A stretch of DNA of 64,000 bases from Paramicrobacterium fandaimingii (GCF_011751745.2 NZ_CP061170.1:2480001-2544000); one strand, 5' to 3'. Shown: positions 20,058 to 28,745, counted from the first letter of the stretch. Notes: a model not told the origin generated them from the sequence alone. A program made the numbers and translations.

Positions 20058-20287
20058 CTGATGCCGTTTCCCTGGCCCGCCGTGGACTGCTCGACGCACT
20101 CGAGGCACTTCATGAGCACCTCGAAGCGATCGAGATGCTCCGTGACCTCTTCGGTTCGAGTAGTGCAGAAGGCTCGCTCATGGCGGGGCGCGCCGAGGAA
20201 GGTGTCGGAGATCCTGAGCAGGTCGCGCTTGCCGCGAGCATCCTCGCTTCAGACTTGTACACTGCGCTCGCACAGCAGTCGGCATAG
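20054..20287 (+). pseudogene. AbiEii-like nucleotidyltransferase toxin, internally deleted
   Basis: Only 77 codons. The start (TDAVSLARRGLLDALEALHEHLEAI) looks like the N-terminus of nucleotidyltransferase partners of AbiEi proteins, and the end (MLRDLFGSSSAEGSLMAGRAEEGVGDPEQVALAASILASDLYTAL) looks like their C-terminus. The central part, where the GG...D-x-D catalytic motifs should lie, is absent, as if an in-frame deletion joined residue about 25 to the last 50. The antitoxin gene in front is intact. Alternatively it is a short unrelated partner; no homology search was possible. Confidence 0.5.
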
Positions 20288-20349
20288 GGATTTCTGCCGC
20301 CCGCACCTGTCACGGGACTTGATACGTGACTGGGGTGTCTCTCAAAGAG

Positions 20350-20367
20350 AGCTGCCGAAGCCCGCTA
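20350..20367. repeat. 18-bp direct repeat, right copy
   Basis: Same 18 bases as in the rfbB 3' end. Read in that frame the sequence gives AAEARYTAQR, like the rfbB C-terminus, so this may be a displaced fragment of an rfbB tail. Confidence 0.75.
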
Positions 20368-20405
20368 TACGGCCCAGCGGGCAATAGCCGCGGCGGCCAC
20401 CACCG

Positions 20406-21395
20406 TCACGAGACCTGAACGATGACCTTGCCGGCTCCCCTGCCCTCAGCGAGGCTCTGCTGCGCGGACGCTGCCGATTCGAGTCCCTCGACAACCGTCC
20501 GCTGAGGATCAACTCGTCCGCTCTTCACGACATCAAGCACCCGTTCGAGAGACCGCCTCACAACAGCAGGCGCGTTTCGCGACAGTGCCTCGAGGCTGAA
20601 TCCACCGATTGCGGCGTTGCCGCCGAAGAGCGCCGCGGCCTCAGGCAGCGCCGCAAGTGGGCCGCCGGCGGCATTCCCGAAGAGAACGATTCGACCCCCG
20701 GGCGCGAGCATCTGGAGATCTTCGTCGAGCCATCGCGTTCCCTGAGGATCGAAGACGAGGTCGACTCCGCTTTCGCGCTCAGAGGCGATCTCTTGTGCCA
20801 TTCCGAACGATCGCTCGACGACATGGGTGTACCCGAGCTTTCGAGCCAGAGCACCGCGTGATGATGAGCCAACAATGCCGATCAGACTCACGTCCCCAAC
20901 ATCGTGAGCGAGGTCGGCGAGCGCGGCTCCCACTGCGCCGGACGCGCTGTGCACCGCAACTGTGTCGTGACGACGAACTCGGCCAAAGGCGTGGAGCAAG
21001 AGATGCGCGGTGACATATGCGCCGGGGACTGCCGCGGCGGCGGCGAGCTCCACGCCAGAAGGAACGTGGGCGGCCAGCCGCGCGTCGGCGAGCGCCTGTT
21101 CCGCCAGACCGCCCGCGTTGGTGAGGGCCACAACCCGATCTCCCACCGAGAAATCCGTGACCCCGGGCCCGATGTCTCTGACGCGCCCGGCTACCTCGAG
21201 ACCGGGTGTGAAGGGCCACGAAGGCGCATACCCCGGGTCTCCGCGTCTGGCCATGATGTCTTTGAAGTTGACGCCCGCGTATGCCACGTCGATCACGATC
21301 TGGCCGGTTTGCGGCGACGGAGACGGCACAATGCCGACACGCGTCTGCGACGCATCCGTTGCGGCGTGGTCAAACAGGAGCGCCCGCATTGACAT
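20406..21395 (-). CDS. Zinc-independent quinone oxidoreductase (MDR family)
   Basis: About 329 residues from the ATG at 21395 (MSMRALLFDHAATD); the longer frame to 21461 would run through the operator sites. It is a medium-chain dehydrogenase/reductase of the NADPH:quinone reductase type: GVNFKDIMARRGDPGYAPSWPFTPGLEVAGRV, VGDRVVAL, and the cofactor motif VHSASGAVGAALADLAHDVG. It lacks the zinc cysteines of alcohol dehydrogenases. It probably reduces quinones or reactive carbonyls. It is divergent from an ArsR-type regulator with two matching dyads between them, so it is very likely controlled by that repressor. Confidence 0.85.
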   Translation of the reverse strand: MSMRALLFDHAATDASQTRVGIVPSPSPQTGQIVIDVAYAGVNFKDIMARRGDPGYAPSWPFTPGLEVAGRVRDIGPGVTDFSVGDRVVALTNAGGLAEQALADARLAAHVPSGVELAAAAAVPGAYVTAHLLLHAFGRVRRHDTVAVHSASGAVGAALADLAHDVGDVSLIGIVGSSSRGALARKLGYTHVVERSFGMAQEIASERESGVDLVFDPQGTRWLDEDLQMLAPGGRIVLFGNAAGGPLAALPEAAALFGGNAAIGGFSLEALSRNAPAVVRRSLERVLDVVKSGRVDPQRTVVEGLESAASAQQSLAEGRGAGKVIVQVS

Positions 21396-21416
21396 GTTTC
21401 TCACACCAGCCCACTC

Positions 21417-21433
21417 TTTCGATGAATGTCGAA
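21417..21433. promoter_or_regulatory. ArsR-type operator, site 1 (TTCGA-N6-TCGAA)
   Basis: TTTCGATGAATGTCGAA holds an inverted repeat TTCGA-N6-TCGAA. It is also the inverse, with one mismatch, of the site at 21454-21470. It lies 20-40 bases upstream of the oxidoreductase start. Confidence 0.65.
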
Positions 21434-21453
21434 CAAGATGCACGGTAGCATTA

Positions 21454-21470
21454 TTCGACATTTATCGAAA
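21454..21470. promoter_or_regulatory. ArsR-type operator, site 2 (TTCGA-N6-TCGAA)
   Basis: TTCGACATTTATCGAAA, again TTCGA-N6-TCGAA, ending 9 bases before the chosen ArsR start. The two sites fit a repressor dimer binding twice in the divergent promoter region. Confidence 0.65.
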
Positions 21471-21479
21471 GAAGGAATT

Positions 21480-21815
21480 GTGGCTCGCTCATCACCGATG
21501 CTCGATCACCCGGACCTGGCGACCGTGCCGCTGACCGCTGTGTTTGCGGCCCTCGGTGACCCGACGCGCCTCACGATCGTGCAGACGTTGCTCGAAGAAC
21601 CGGACGGCCTCGCCTGCGGAGCATTCCCCGTAGACGTGGCCGCTTCGACGCTCAGTCACCACTTCAAGGTGCTGCGACTCGCCGGCCTGATCCACCAGGA
21701 AGAGCGCGGAACACGTCGCTGGACCACCCTGCGACAGCACGATCTTGAAGCGTGGTCGCCAGGCATACTGCGAATCATCGAGCGGCCGGCGGCACCGCCG
21801 ACGTCACGAGAGTGA
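21480..21815 (+). CDS. ArsR-family transcriptional regulator
   Basis: 111 residues from the GTG at 21480, which has GAAGGAA just upstream; the frame extends to 21426, but that would overlap the operator sites. It has the winged-helix pattern LTAVFAALGDPTRLTIVQTLLEE, AASTLSHHFKVLRLAGLIHQEERGTRRWTTLR. There is no CxC metal site near the recognition helix, so sensing is probably not of a thiol-bound metal. It likely represses itself and the divergent oxidoreductase. The 3' end overlaps the convergent ABC permease gene by 12 bases. Confidence 0.88.
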   Translation: MARSSPMLDHPDLATVPLTAVFAALGDPTRLTIVQTLLEEPDGLACGAFPVDVAASTLSHHFKVLRLAGLIHQEERGTRRWTTLRQHDLEAWSPGILRIIERPAAPPTSRE

Positions 21816-24290
21816 CGTCAGCGGCGCGCGCAGTGCCGAGCGGGTGGGTAACACGATCGACAGAATGCCGAGCAGCAGCGTTCCCCCAACGAGCAGCCCG
21901 TAGATGACCGGTGGGAACGTCGGAATCAGTTGACCGCTGACACCGAAGGCGATACCCGCGAGTGGTATCACCGTGATCGCGGTGCCCAACACGACGGCGA
22001 GCACCGAGACCATGCCGGACTCGAGGAAGGTCATCGTCGTGACCTGCCCCGGCGTTGCGCCGAGACGACGGAGCAGTGCGAACTCGTTGCGGCGTTCGGT
22101 GGTCGCCATGACGAGCGTGTTCACGACAGCGAGGGCGATGAAGCCAAGAATGAGCATCAGCGCGACGATCGATGCCCAGGATTGCGATTCGGCATCCGCT
22201 GCCCCGGCAGCATCCATTGTGTCTGTGCTCGTCACTCGGAGGCCCATGTCGGCGATGCTCGCCGCGACGGCACCGACGTCGGCAGCGTCAACGAGCAGAT
22301 AGTCGGTCAGGCCCGTGGTTGTGTGCTGCGTGAGCAGTGCGGAGTCGACTGTATAGTCACCGAACCCAAGACCGCGTTCGTAGGTTGCCACGACCGTCGC
22401 GGTCAGCGGAACGCCGTCACCGAGGGTGATATCGATCGTGTCGCCGACGCCGGCCCCGAGCGCGAGAGCGGCGGACTCGCTGACGGCGATGGACTCGTCG
22501 TCGCTGAGATCGGCAAGCGTGCCCGCCGTTACATCGAGGTCGAGCGTGCTGTCTGCGGCGGCGGGATCGATGCCTTGAATGGGTTTGGGCTGCACCATAT
22601 GCACGCCGTACTCGGGGATGCCCGTGTCAACGATCACACTGGAGCGCGTGACGGGGTTGACGGCGGTGACCCCGTCTATCGTGGCGACGTCATGCGCGAT
22701 GCTGGAGGAGAGCCCTCCCGCTGGCGCCGAGACCGTGAGATCGGCTGTGGTGCCCTCACTGGACTGTGCCGCTGCCTCGGTCGCAACGGTCGCGGGAACG
22801 AACAGCTGAACGATTGCCAGAGTGATACCGAGCGCGAGCGGCACAACAGCTGTCGAGAGGCGGCGCGTGAAGCTGCGCGCGTTGGCGTCGGCGAGAACAC
22901 CGGGGGCGCCGGGCAGCCGGCGAAGCAGGGGGCCCGCTGCGGTGAGCACGATCTCCACGATGCGTGGGCCGAGCAGCGCCGCACCGATGATCATGGCCAG
23001 GGCCGCGGATGCTGGGCCGGCCAGCGCCGCTTCGCCCGGGAGAACAAGCGGAAGCAGCGACGCGACGACACCGGTGCCCAGCAGCACGACGCCGGTGATG
23101 ACCCGCCCGCGACTGAGGTCCGGCGTCTCCACGTTCGACTGCACGAGAGCGTCGATGGGCGCCATGCGTGAGGGGCGGCGGGCACTGATGACGGCGGCGA
23201 GAAGTGACGCGCCGACCATGAGCACCACGGCGGCGGCTCCGGGGAGCGGGCTGATGGCGAGAGCAAAGTCAGGCGAGATGACGCCGGCATTCGCAAACTG
23301 ATCGGCGAGCAGCAGCGCCAGGCCGTAGCCGGGGAGAACACCAACGAGGGCGGCACCTGTCGAGATGATGCCCGTTTCGCGAACGACGAGTCCGCGGATC
23401 TGTCGCGGTCCCGCACCGACAGCGCGAAGCAGAGCGATGTCGCGACGCCGCTGCGCGAGAGACAGCGAGAGTGTGCTGGCGACGACGAACAGCGCGATGA
23501 TGAGGGCAATTCCCGCAAGTGATCCGCTGAGCGCGATGAGGTTCGTCCGTGCGGATGCCCCTTCCAGCGTCTCGACATCGCCGCGCGCGGCACCGGTATA
23601 CGTGCGGACACCCGGCACCTGCTCTGCGATCGAGGCGGCGAGCGCGTCAGCATCCGTTCCTGGCTCGGCTGTGACGCCGATCAGGGCAACCGTGTCGCCG
23701 TGCGGCCACAGTGCAGCTGCTGCCTGCTGGGTGAGGAATGCCTGCGGCTCGTCGATTGCCGTGCCTGTGGGCGAGGCAATTCCAACGACCGCGTAGGTGT
23801 GCGGCACTCCCCCGCGCGAGAGCTCGATGGTGTCGCCGACAGAGACGCCGCGTGCGTCGGTCACGACGACCTGATTGTCTGCCGACGGCCGCTGACCTGC
23901 CGTGAGAGCAAAGGGGGTGACGGCGGCCGCGCTCCAGGCGTGGGTGTTGACGGCTTCACCGTCAGCCGTGACGAGAGTGACGGGGGTATCAGCCACGGCG
24001 CTGGCGACGCCTGGAACAGCCGCGACCGCGTCAACGGTCACATCGGGCAGCAGCGCGCGCTCGGGGAAGGGAACATCGACGTCGTCGGGAACCGGCTGGG
24101 ATTGCGGCGCACCAACGACGACATCGGAGCCGGCGTAGCGCTGAACGGGGACGCCGCCGCGAAGCCCCGACTCGACGAGAACGCCGAGTGCGGTAGCAAG
24201 TGCGGTGGCAAGCAGCACGGCGACAATGACACCGATAACGCTGCGGCGATGATGAACGGCGGATGCTCGTGCAAGAGACCACATGGTCAT
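21804..24290 (-). CDS. ABC transporter permease (FtsX/MacB type)
   Basis: An 828-residue permease with two FtsX domains: an N-terminal helix (residues about 15-40), an extracytoplasmic domain, three helices around residues 255-375 (LAGIALIIALFVVASTLSLSLAQRRRDIALLRAVGA), a repeat of this plan with a second extracellular domain, and a final three-helix FtsX block (LGFIALAVVNTLVMATTERRNEFALLRRLGATPGQV). This architecture is typical of actinobacterial exporters of peptides or lipids. The start overlaps the ATPase stop by four bases, indicating a translationally coupled transporter. Substrate unknown; a LiaSR-like system lies nearby. Confidence 0.92.
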   Translation of the reverse strand: MTMWSLARASAVHHRRSVIGVIVAVLLATALATALGVLVESGLRGGVPVQRYAGSDVVVGAPQSQPVPDDVDVPFPERALLPDVTVDAVAAVPGVASAVADTPVTLVTADGEAVNTHAWSAAAVTPFALTAGQRPSADNQVVVTDARGVSVGDTIELSRGGVPHTYAVVGIASPTGTAIDEPQAFLTQQAAAALWPHGDTVALIGVTAEPGTDADALAASIAEQVPGVRTYTGAARGDVETLEGASARTNLIALSGSLAGIALIIALFVVASTLSLSLAQRRRDIALLRAVGAGPRQIRGLVVRETGIISTGAALVGVLPGYGLALLLADQFANAGVISPDFALAISPLPGAAAVVLMVGASLLAAVISARRPSRMAPIDALVQSNVETPDLSRGRVITGVVLLGTGVVASLLPLVLPGEAALAGPASAALAMIIGAALLGPRIVEIVLTAAGPLLRRLPGAPGVLADANARSFTRRLSTAVVPLALGITLAIVQLFVPATVATEAAAQSSEGTTADLTVSAPAGGLSSSIAHDVATIDGVTAVNPVTRSSVIVDTGIPEYGVHMVQPKPIQGIDPAAADSTLDLDVTAGTLADLSDDESIAVSESAALALGAGVGDTIDITLGDGVPLTATVVATYERGLGFGDYTVDSALLTQHTTTGLTDYLLVDAADVGAVAASIADMGLRVTSTDTMDAAGAADAESQSWASIVALMLILGFIALAVVNTLVMATTERRNEFALLRRLGATPGQVTTMTFLESGMVSVLAVVLGTAITVIPLAGIAFGVSGQLIPTFPPVIYGLLVGGTLLLGILSIVLPTRSALRAPLTSLS

Positions 24291-25063
24291 TCCCCTAACT
24301 GCGACATGCGCGCGGTGATCGTCGCGATGTCTGGTGATTCGAGATGCCCGGCGATGCGGCCATCGGCGATGAAGACGACGTGATCGGCATACGACGCGGC
24401 CATGGGGTCGTGCGTGACCATCACGACGGTTTGCTGCAGACCCGATGCGACGTACCGCATCAGGTCGAGCACCTGCCGCGCCGTGCGCGAATCGAGTGCT
24501 CCCGTTGGCTCATCGCCGAACACGGCGGCCGGCTTGGTGATGAGGGCGCGGGCGATGGCAGCGCGCTGCTGCTGACCACCGGAAAGCTCCTGAGGACGCC
24601 GATGGATGAGGTCGCTCAGGCCGACGGCGCCGATGACGTGGTCGAACCAGGCGGCGTCGACGCTGCGCTTGCCGAGAAGGAGCGGAAGCGTGATGTTCTG
24701 CGACACCGTGAGCTGCGGAAGCAGGTTGTATGCCTGAAAAACGAAGCCGACGTGATCGCGCCGAAACCGCGTGAGCTGACGCTCGGGCATTCCCGAGATG
24801 CGTGTGGTGCCGAGGGCAACCGAGCCGGAGGTTGGAGCGTCGAGGCCGGCAGCCACGTGCATGAGGGTGCTCTTGCCGGAGCCCGACGGCCCCATGATCG
24901 CGGTGAACGAGTGGGAGGGAAGCTGAAGCGAGACACCAGCGAGGGCGGTCACCTGGGCGGTTCCGGTGCCGTAGTTCTTCACGACGTTGTCGAGGTGAAC
25001 GGCTGCCGGTGTGGCGGCCTGCGGGCCTGGTGCGGGGCTGCGAAGTGCGGGAAGAGAAGTCAT
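24287..25063 (-). CDS. ABC transporter ATP-binding protein (MacB/LolD type)
   Basis: A 258-residue ATPase with Walker A MGPSGSGKST, the Q-loop in FVFQAYNLLPQLTV, signature LSGGQQQRAAIARAL, Walker B VFGDEPTGALD and the H-loop in VMVTHDPMAA. The PTGALDS form is typical of the MacB/LolD/FtsE class that drives FtsX permeases, matching the next gene. The N-terminal 25 residues are a Pro/Ala-rich lead. A perfect 16-bp palindrome lies 59-74 bases upstream of its start. Confidence 0.95.
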   Translation of the reverse strand: MTSLPALRSPAPGPQAATPAAVHLDNVVKNYGTGTAQVTALAGVSLQLPSHSFTAIMGPSGSGKSTLMHVAAGLDAPTSGSVALGTTRISGMPERQLTRFRRDHVGFVFQAYNLLPQLTVSQNITLPLLLGKRSVDAAWFDHVIGAVGLSDLIHRRPQELSGGQQQRAAIARALITKPAAVFGDEPTGALDSRTARQVLDLMRYVASGLQQTVVMVTHDPMAASYADHVVFIADGRIAGHLESPDIATITARMSQLGE

Positions 25064-25121
25064 GCTTCGACATTACGAATCGCGCCGCTCCTGCACACGG
25101 GTGCCTTCGGGCGTCTTGACG

Positions 25122-25137
25122 GTAGGGCTCGCCCTAC
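25122..25137. promoter_or_regulatory. Perfect 16-bp palindrome upstream of the ABC transporter
   Basis: GTAGGGC-TC-GCCCTAC. It has no T-tract, so it is more likely a protein-binding site than a terminator. A LuxR-type regulator or another repressor could bind here. The surrounding 219-base gap shows only weak short frames on both strands. Confidence 0.45.
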
Positions 25138-25282
25138 TGGCATGGAACTTACGCCAGACACGAGGTTTAGCCACTTTGGCGATAAACCTGGTGAAACGTA
25201 TGGGGTCGTGGCGTGGATAGGCGACGTTGATAGCGGAAAGGTCTTCTCGTCCGAGGGCCTGCACTGGTGATGCCTGTTGCAT

Positions 25283-26539
25283 TCAAGAGGACCAAAGGGC
25301 TGAGAGCGGCAGCGCCCAGAGCCGGTCGCCAAATGGGAGCGATCGCTCCCCTGTGTGAAGAACCACGCCGGCAACGAATCGCTCTCCCAGTCGATCGCGG
25401 AGGTATCGCAAGCCCTTGAAATCGCCGCTCCGAGGGCTCGATGAGGCCTTGACTTCGATACCGACGATATCGCGCTTGCGGTCTTCAAGAATGATGTCGA
25501 CTTCGCGGCTGTAGTCGTCCCGATAGTGGAACATGCGGAACGACTTCTCTGACCACGCACGCTGCTTTTCTAGTTCTCCGACGACGAAACCCTCAATGAG
25601 ACCTCCGGTGAGGGGAGAGGACACCGAAGTTTCGAGTCCGTCAATGTCTACTCCAGTGAGATGTGCAGCGAGTCCGGTGTCTGCAAGTGCGACCTTCGGG
25701 GTGGATACCGCACGATTGGCGATGTTGTTTGACCACCCAGAGATCGACCGAACAAAAAATATGCTGCGAAGCGCGTCAAGATACGCCGGAATGGAACGCT
25801 CTGGAATATCTACCTCGCGGCCGATGCGCGCAGCGACGAACTCGCCAGAGTTTCGTGCTGCTATAACACTGAGTAACGTCGCCAGGCGATCCGGGTATTG
25901 GATGCCCGTAATGTCTGTTGAGTCTTTCGACAAAAGTCTTTCTGCGTAACTCGAGAGCCAGCGATCCCTGGCCCGACCAGTTCTGGCGAGGGCTTCTGGG
26001 AATGCTGGTCTTGTAGCGATCTCGAGATAGTCCCGGCGAGTTAAGGCAGGATGATCGGTCGGCATCTTGTCAGAGGGCAGCGACCATGCGAAGGAAGCGA
26101 AGTCAGCGATTCGACCCGCGAGCTCGTCTTGGCTGAAACCCTCAAGGCGAATGGTCTCTGCGCGCCCGGCCAGCGATTCCTGTGACCCACGAAACGAAAG
26201 AAGGTCGGCAGAGCCCGTGACGATAAAACGTCCGGGGCGACGATCGCGATCGACTGATGCCTTCAGCGATGTTAAGAGGTCCGGCACTCGTTGGATCTCG
26301 TCGATAGCGAGTAAGCCTTGCGGATATTGTGCAGCAAAGCCATCAGGGTCGGCTTCAGCCGCACTCCGATCACCGAGGTCGTCAAGATTCACGACTCTCG
26401 CATCACGATTGCGAATGAGCTGCTGCATGAGCGTGCTCTTGCCGACTTGGCGGGCCCCACTGACCACCGTGATCGGAGTATCAGAGAGAGTTTCCTTCGC
26501 CACTCCGGTGACATTGCGGGAAATATAGCCAGGGCACAT
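25283..26539 (-). CDS. AAA ATPase with DUF4143 domain
   Basis: A 418-residue ATPase of the AAA_14/DUF4143 kind. Walker A is VVSGARQVGKSTLMQQL (about residues 25-41), Walker B is LLAIDEIQRVPDLL, and sensor RFIVTGSADLLSFRG follows. The C-terminal DUF4143 region holds the nuclease-like segment EVDIILEDRKRDIVGIEVKASSS (D...E-x-K). The family is common and of unsettled function, with suggested links to toxin-antitoxin or defence-like behaviour. Four direct repeats with 22-bp period lie just upstream of its start, suggesting autoregulation. It is a single gene, convergent with nothing. Confidence 0.85.
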   Translation of the reverse strand: MCPGYISRNVTGVAKETLSDTPITVVSGARQVGKSTLMQQLIRNRDARVVNLDDLGDRSAAEADPDGFAAQYPQGLLAIDEIQRVPDLLTSLKASVDRDRRPGRFIVTGSADLLSFRGSQESLAGRAETIRLEGFSQDELAGRIADFASFAWSLPSDKMPTDHPALTRRDYLEIATRPAFPEALARTGRARDRWLSSYAERLLSKDSTDITGIQYPDRLATLLSVIAARNSGEFVAARIGREVDIPERSIPAYLDALRSIFFVRSISGWSNNIANRAVSTPKVALADTGLAAHLTGVDIDGLETSVSSPLTGGLIEGFVVGELEKQRAWSEKSFRMFHYRDDYSREVDIILEDRKRDIVGIEVKASSSPRSGDFKGLRYLRDRLGERFVAGVVLHTGERSLPFGDRLWALPLSALWSS

Positions 26540-26560
26540 ACGTTGAGTTTACGTTGTCGT

Positions 26561-26638
26561 TGCGGATTTCACGAAGTCACGTTGCGGATTTCACCGGGCT
26601 GTGTTGCGGATTTCACCGATTATCTCTGCGGATTTCAC
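26561..26638. repeat. Four direct repeats of a 12-bp core at 22-bp period
   Basis: The core TGCGGATTTCAC (GTGAAATCCGCA on the other strand) occurs at 26561, 26583, 26605 and 26627, exactly 22 bp apart (two helical turns), so all lie on one face of the DNA. They fall between the DUF4143 ATPase and the histidine kinase genes. They look like an iterated operator. Confidence 0.8.
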
Positions 26639-26723
26639 GGTGGTGCGGCTTACTGACGTAACGCGAACCAACAGTAGGGACAGCACTACCGACATCAGAA
26701 CATGCATCGGCAAAGATAGGAAT

Positions 26724-27983
26724 ATGCCCACACCACCTTTTCTTCACACTCGCCCCAGGTGGCGCGCTATCGCGTTCATCGCCGTCGAGGCTGGATGGTG
26801 GCTTGTCGGCCTCTTCTATCTGTGCGCGGTGCTTGCCGTTGCCCCCTTTCTGCTTCTGGGTGTCGGCTGGCTCGCCGTGCCAACGCTCGTCGAGTGGCTC
26901 GAGCAGCTCGCCGATCGCGCGCGCGACAGAGCTGCAGCATTTTCGCGCTCTCGGGCGCCCGAGAGCATCCGGCACAGCCACAGTGGTCTCTCGTTTCGCG
27001 AGCGGGTGGCGCTCGTCAGCTCATCTGATTTTCAGCGCAATGCCGTGTGGGCGATCACCCATCTGATCGTCATGCCCGTTGTGATTCTGCTCGGCCTTGG
27101 CCTGCCCCTCGGCGCACTCAACAATATTGCCGCGTCAACGTACTGGTGGAGTGTGCCCGAGGGCGATCCGGTTATCGTTCCCTTTGCCGTGACCAGCTGG
27201 CCGCTGTCAATCGCCGCACTCGCCCTCGGTGTCGCCTATGGAGTCATCGCGTGGCTCATTCTTCCCGCGCTGTCCCGGCGCACGGCGAGTGTCACCCTTG
27301 CGATGCTGTGGCCCAATCGCGTCGGCGACATGGAGCAGCGCATCGAGTCGCTCTCCCGCAGCCGGGCCGCCGCACTCGATGCGCACTCGAGCGAGCTGCG
27401 CCGCATCGAGCGCGAACTGCACGATGGCGCACAGAACCAGCTCGTTGGCGTTGTGATGATGATCGGGCTCGCCCAACGGTCTATGAAGGACGATCCAGAC
27501 AAAGCGGCGTCATTCTTGGTGCAGGCGCAGGATGCGGCATCCGATGCCCTCACCGGTTTGCGCGAGATGGTGCACGACATCTACCCGCCCGTTCTCGATG
27601 AGCTGGGGCTCTCGGGTGCCGCGTCAACCCTGACAAGCAGACTCGGGATGCCGACGACGCTCGACGTGTCTGCGCTGAAGCGCGCACCCGCAGCCGTCGA
27701 GTCGGCCGCGTACTTCGTTCTGGCCGAAGCGCTGACAAACGTGGCGAAGTACGCCGAGGCGTCGTCCGTTCGTGTGGCGCTCAGCACTCTTTCGGGCTCC
27801 CCTGAGGACACGCTCATTGTTCAGGTCGACGACGACGGGCGTGGTGGGGCCACTGTCGGCGATGCCGGCACCGGGCTTGGGGGCGTCGCCAGCCGCGCCG
27901 AGGCTCTCGGCGGTACGCTCTCGGTGTCGAGCCCGGTTGGCGGGCCCACTCACGTGAAGGTCGAGCTGCCGTGCGGATTCTGA
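26724..27983 (+). CDS. Sensor histidine kinase (HisKA_3, LiaS/DesK-like)
   Basis: 419 residues from the ATG at 26724; the upstream frame crosses the repeats and is not used. Two pairs of membrane helices (about 15-55 and 105-185, the latter with a short periplasmic loop) form a PspC/putative sensor module. The DHp domain has the phospho-acceptor ERELHDGAQNQLVG (His about 233), followed by the HATPase block ALTNVAKYAEASSVRV, VDDDGRGG, GTGLGGVASRAEALGGTL. It pairs with the overlapping LuxR-type regulator. Members of this group sense envelope stress, and the nearby FtsX-type exporter is a plausible target. Confidence 0.92.
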   Translation: MPTPPFLHTRPRWRAIAFIAVEAGWWLVGLFYLCAVLAVAPFLLLGVGWLAVPTLVEWLEQLADRARDRAAAFSRSRAPESIRHSHSGLSFRERVALVSSSDFQRNAVWAITHLIVMPVVILLGLGLPLGALNNIAASTYWWSVPEGDPVIVPFAVTSWPLSIAALALGVAYGVIAWLILPALSRRTASVTLAMLWPNRVGDMEQRIESLSRSRAAALDAHSSELRRIERELHDGAQNQLVGVVMMIGLAQRSMKDDPDKAASFLVQAQDAASDALTGLREMVHDIYPPVLDELGLSGAASTLTSRLGMPTTLDVSALKRAPAAVESAAYFVLAEALTNVAKYAEASSVRVALSTLSGSPEDTLIVQVDDDGRGGATVGDAGTGLGGVASRAEALGGTLSVSSPVGGPTHVKVELPCGF

Positions 27984-28615
27984 TTGCCGAAGACAATGCG
28001 CTGCTTCGGGCCGGGCTGACGATGCTCGTGAATGGCGAGGGCATCGACGTCGCGGCCGCCGTCGACAATGCCGACGACGTGCTGACGGCGTTCGACGAAC
28101 ACGAGGTAGACGGCGCCGTGCTCGACGTGCGCATGCCGCCGACATTCACGAACGAGGGGCTCAGGGCCGCGCTCGAGATGCGGCGTCGTAAGCCAGGCTT
28201 TCCCGTGCTCGTGCTGTCGGCATATGTCGAAGACACGTATGCGGCGAAGCTGCTCGGAGACGGGGCATCCGGTGTCGGCTATCTGCTGAAGGAACGCGTG
28301 GGTGACGTCGGAGAGTTTGTCGGGGCGCTTCGTCGGGTGATCGACGGCGGCACGGCGATGGATCCCGAGGTGATCGCCCAGCTGGTGAGCCGGCGGCATG
28401 CTGACGACCCCGTGCGACGCCTGACTCCTCGCGAGCACGAGGTGCTGAGCCTCGTTGCTCAGGGAATGGGCAACACAGCCATCGCCGAGCAGCTTGTGAT
28501 CACCGAGGCCGCCGTCGGCAAGCACATCGGCAACATCTTCTCGAAGCTCGACCTTGCCCAGCACGACACCGGTCACCGCCGCGTGCTCGCGGCACTCGCC
28601 TACCTGCGATCGTGA
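27971..28615 (+). CDS. Response regulator, NarL/LuxR family
   Basis: 214 residues: a receiver domain with the acidic pair in LIAEDNALLRAGL, phospho-acceptor Asp in DGAVLDVRMPPTFTNEGL, and Lys in GYLLKERVGDV; then a LuxR helix-turn-helix LTPREHEVLSLVAQGMGNTAIAEQLVITEAAVGKHIGNIFSKLDL. The GTG start lies inside the 3' end of the kinase gene (13-base overlap), a tightly coupled pair. The PTFTNEGLRAA segment is typical of regulators of LiaS/DesK-type kinases. Confidence 0.93.
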   Translation: MRILIAEDNALLRAGLTMLVNGEGIDVAAAVDNADDVLTAFDEHEVDGAVLDVRMPPTFTNEGLRAALEMRRRKPGFPVLVLSAYVEDTYAAKLLGDGASGVGYLLKERVGDVGEFVGALRRVIDGGTAMDPEVIAQLVSRRHADDPVRRLTPREHEVLSLVAQGMGNTAIAEQLVITEAAVGKHIGNIFSKLDLAQHDTGHRRVLAALAYLRS

Positions 28616-28745
28616 CCGCATCCCACGTTGCCTCGCGGAGCCTATGCAGAGGTCACAGACGCTGAAGCCGCGGACCTCACGATTCGCCGATCATGACCAA
28701 GTGCTGAACCTCTCGCTATTGGACGACGCAAAGAAGCGTTGACAC

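Noticed and set aside
21930..23171. 413-codon frame antisense to the ABC permease
   Set aside because: High-GC shadow: the minus-strand frame has clear FtsX domains, and this one shows Arg/Gly/Asp-rich composition without motifs.
26561..26638. CRISPR array
   Set aside because: Repeat unit is only 12 bp with 10-bp gaps and four copies; no cas genes. It looks like an operator array instead.
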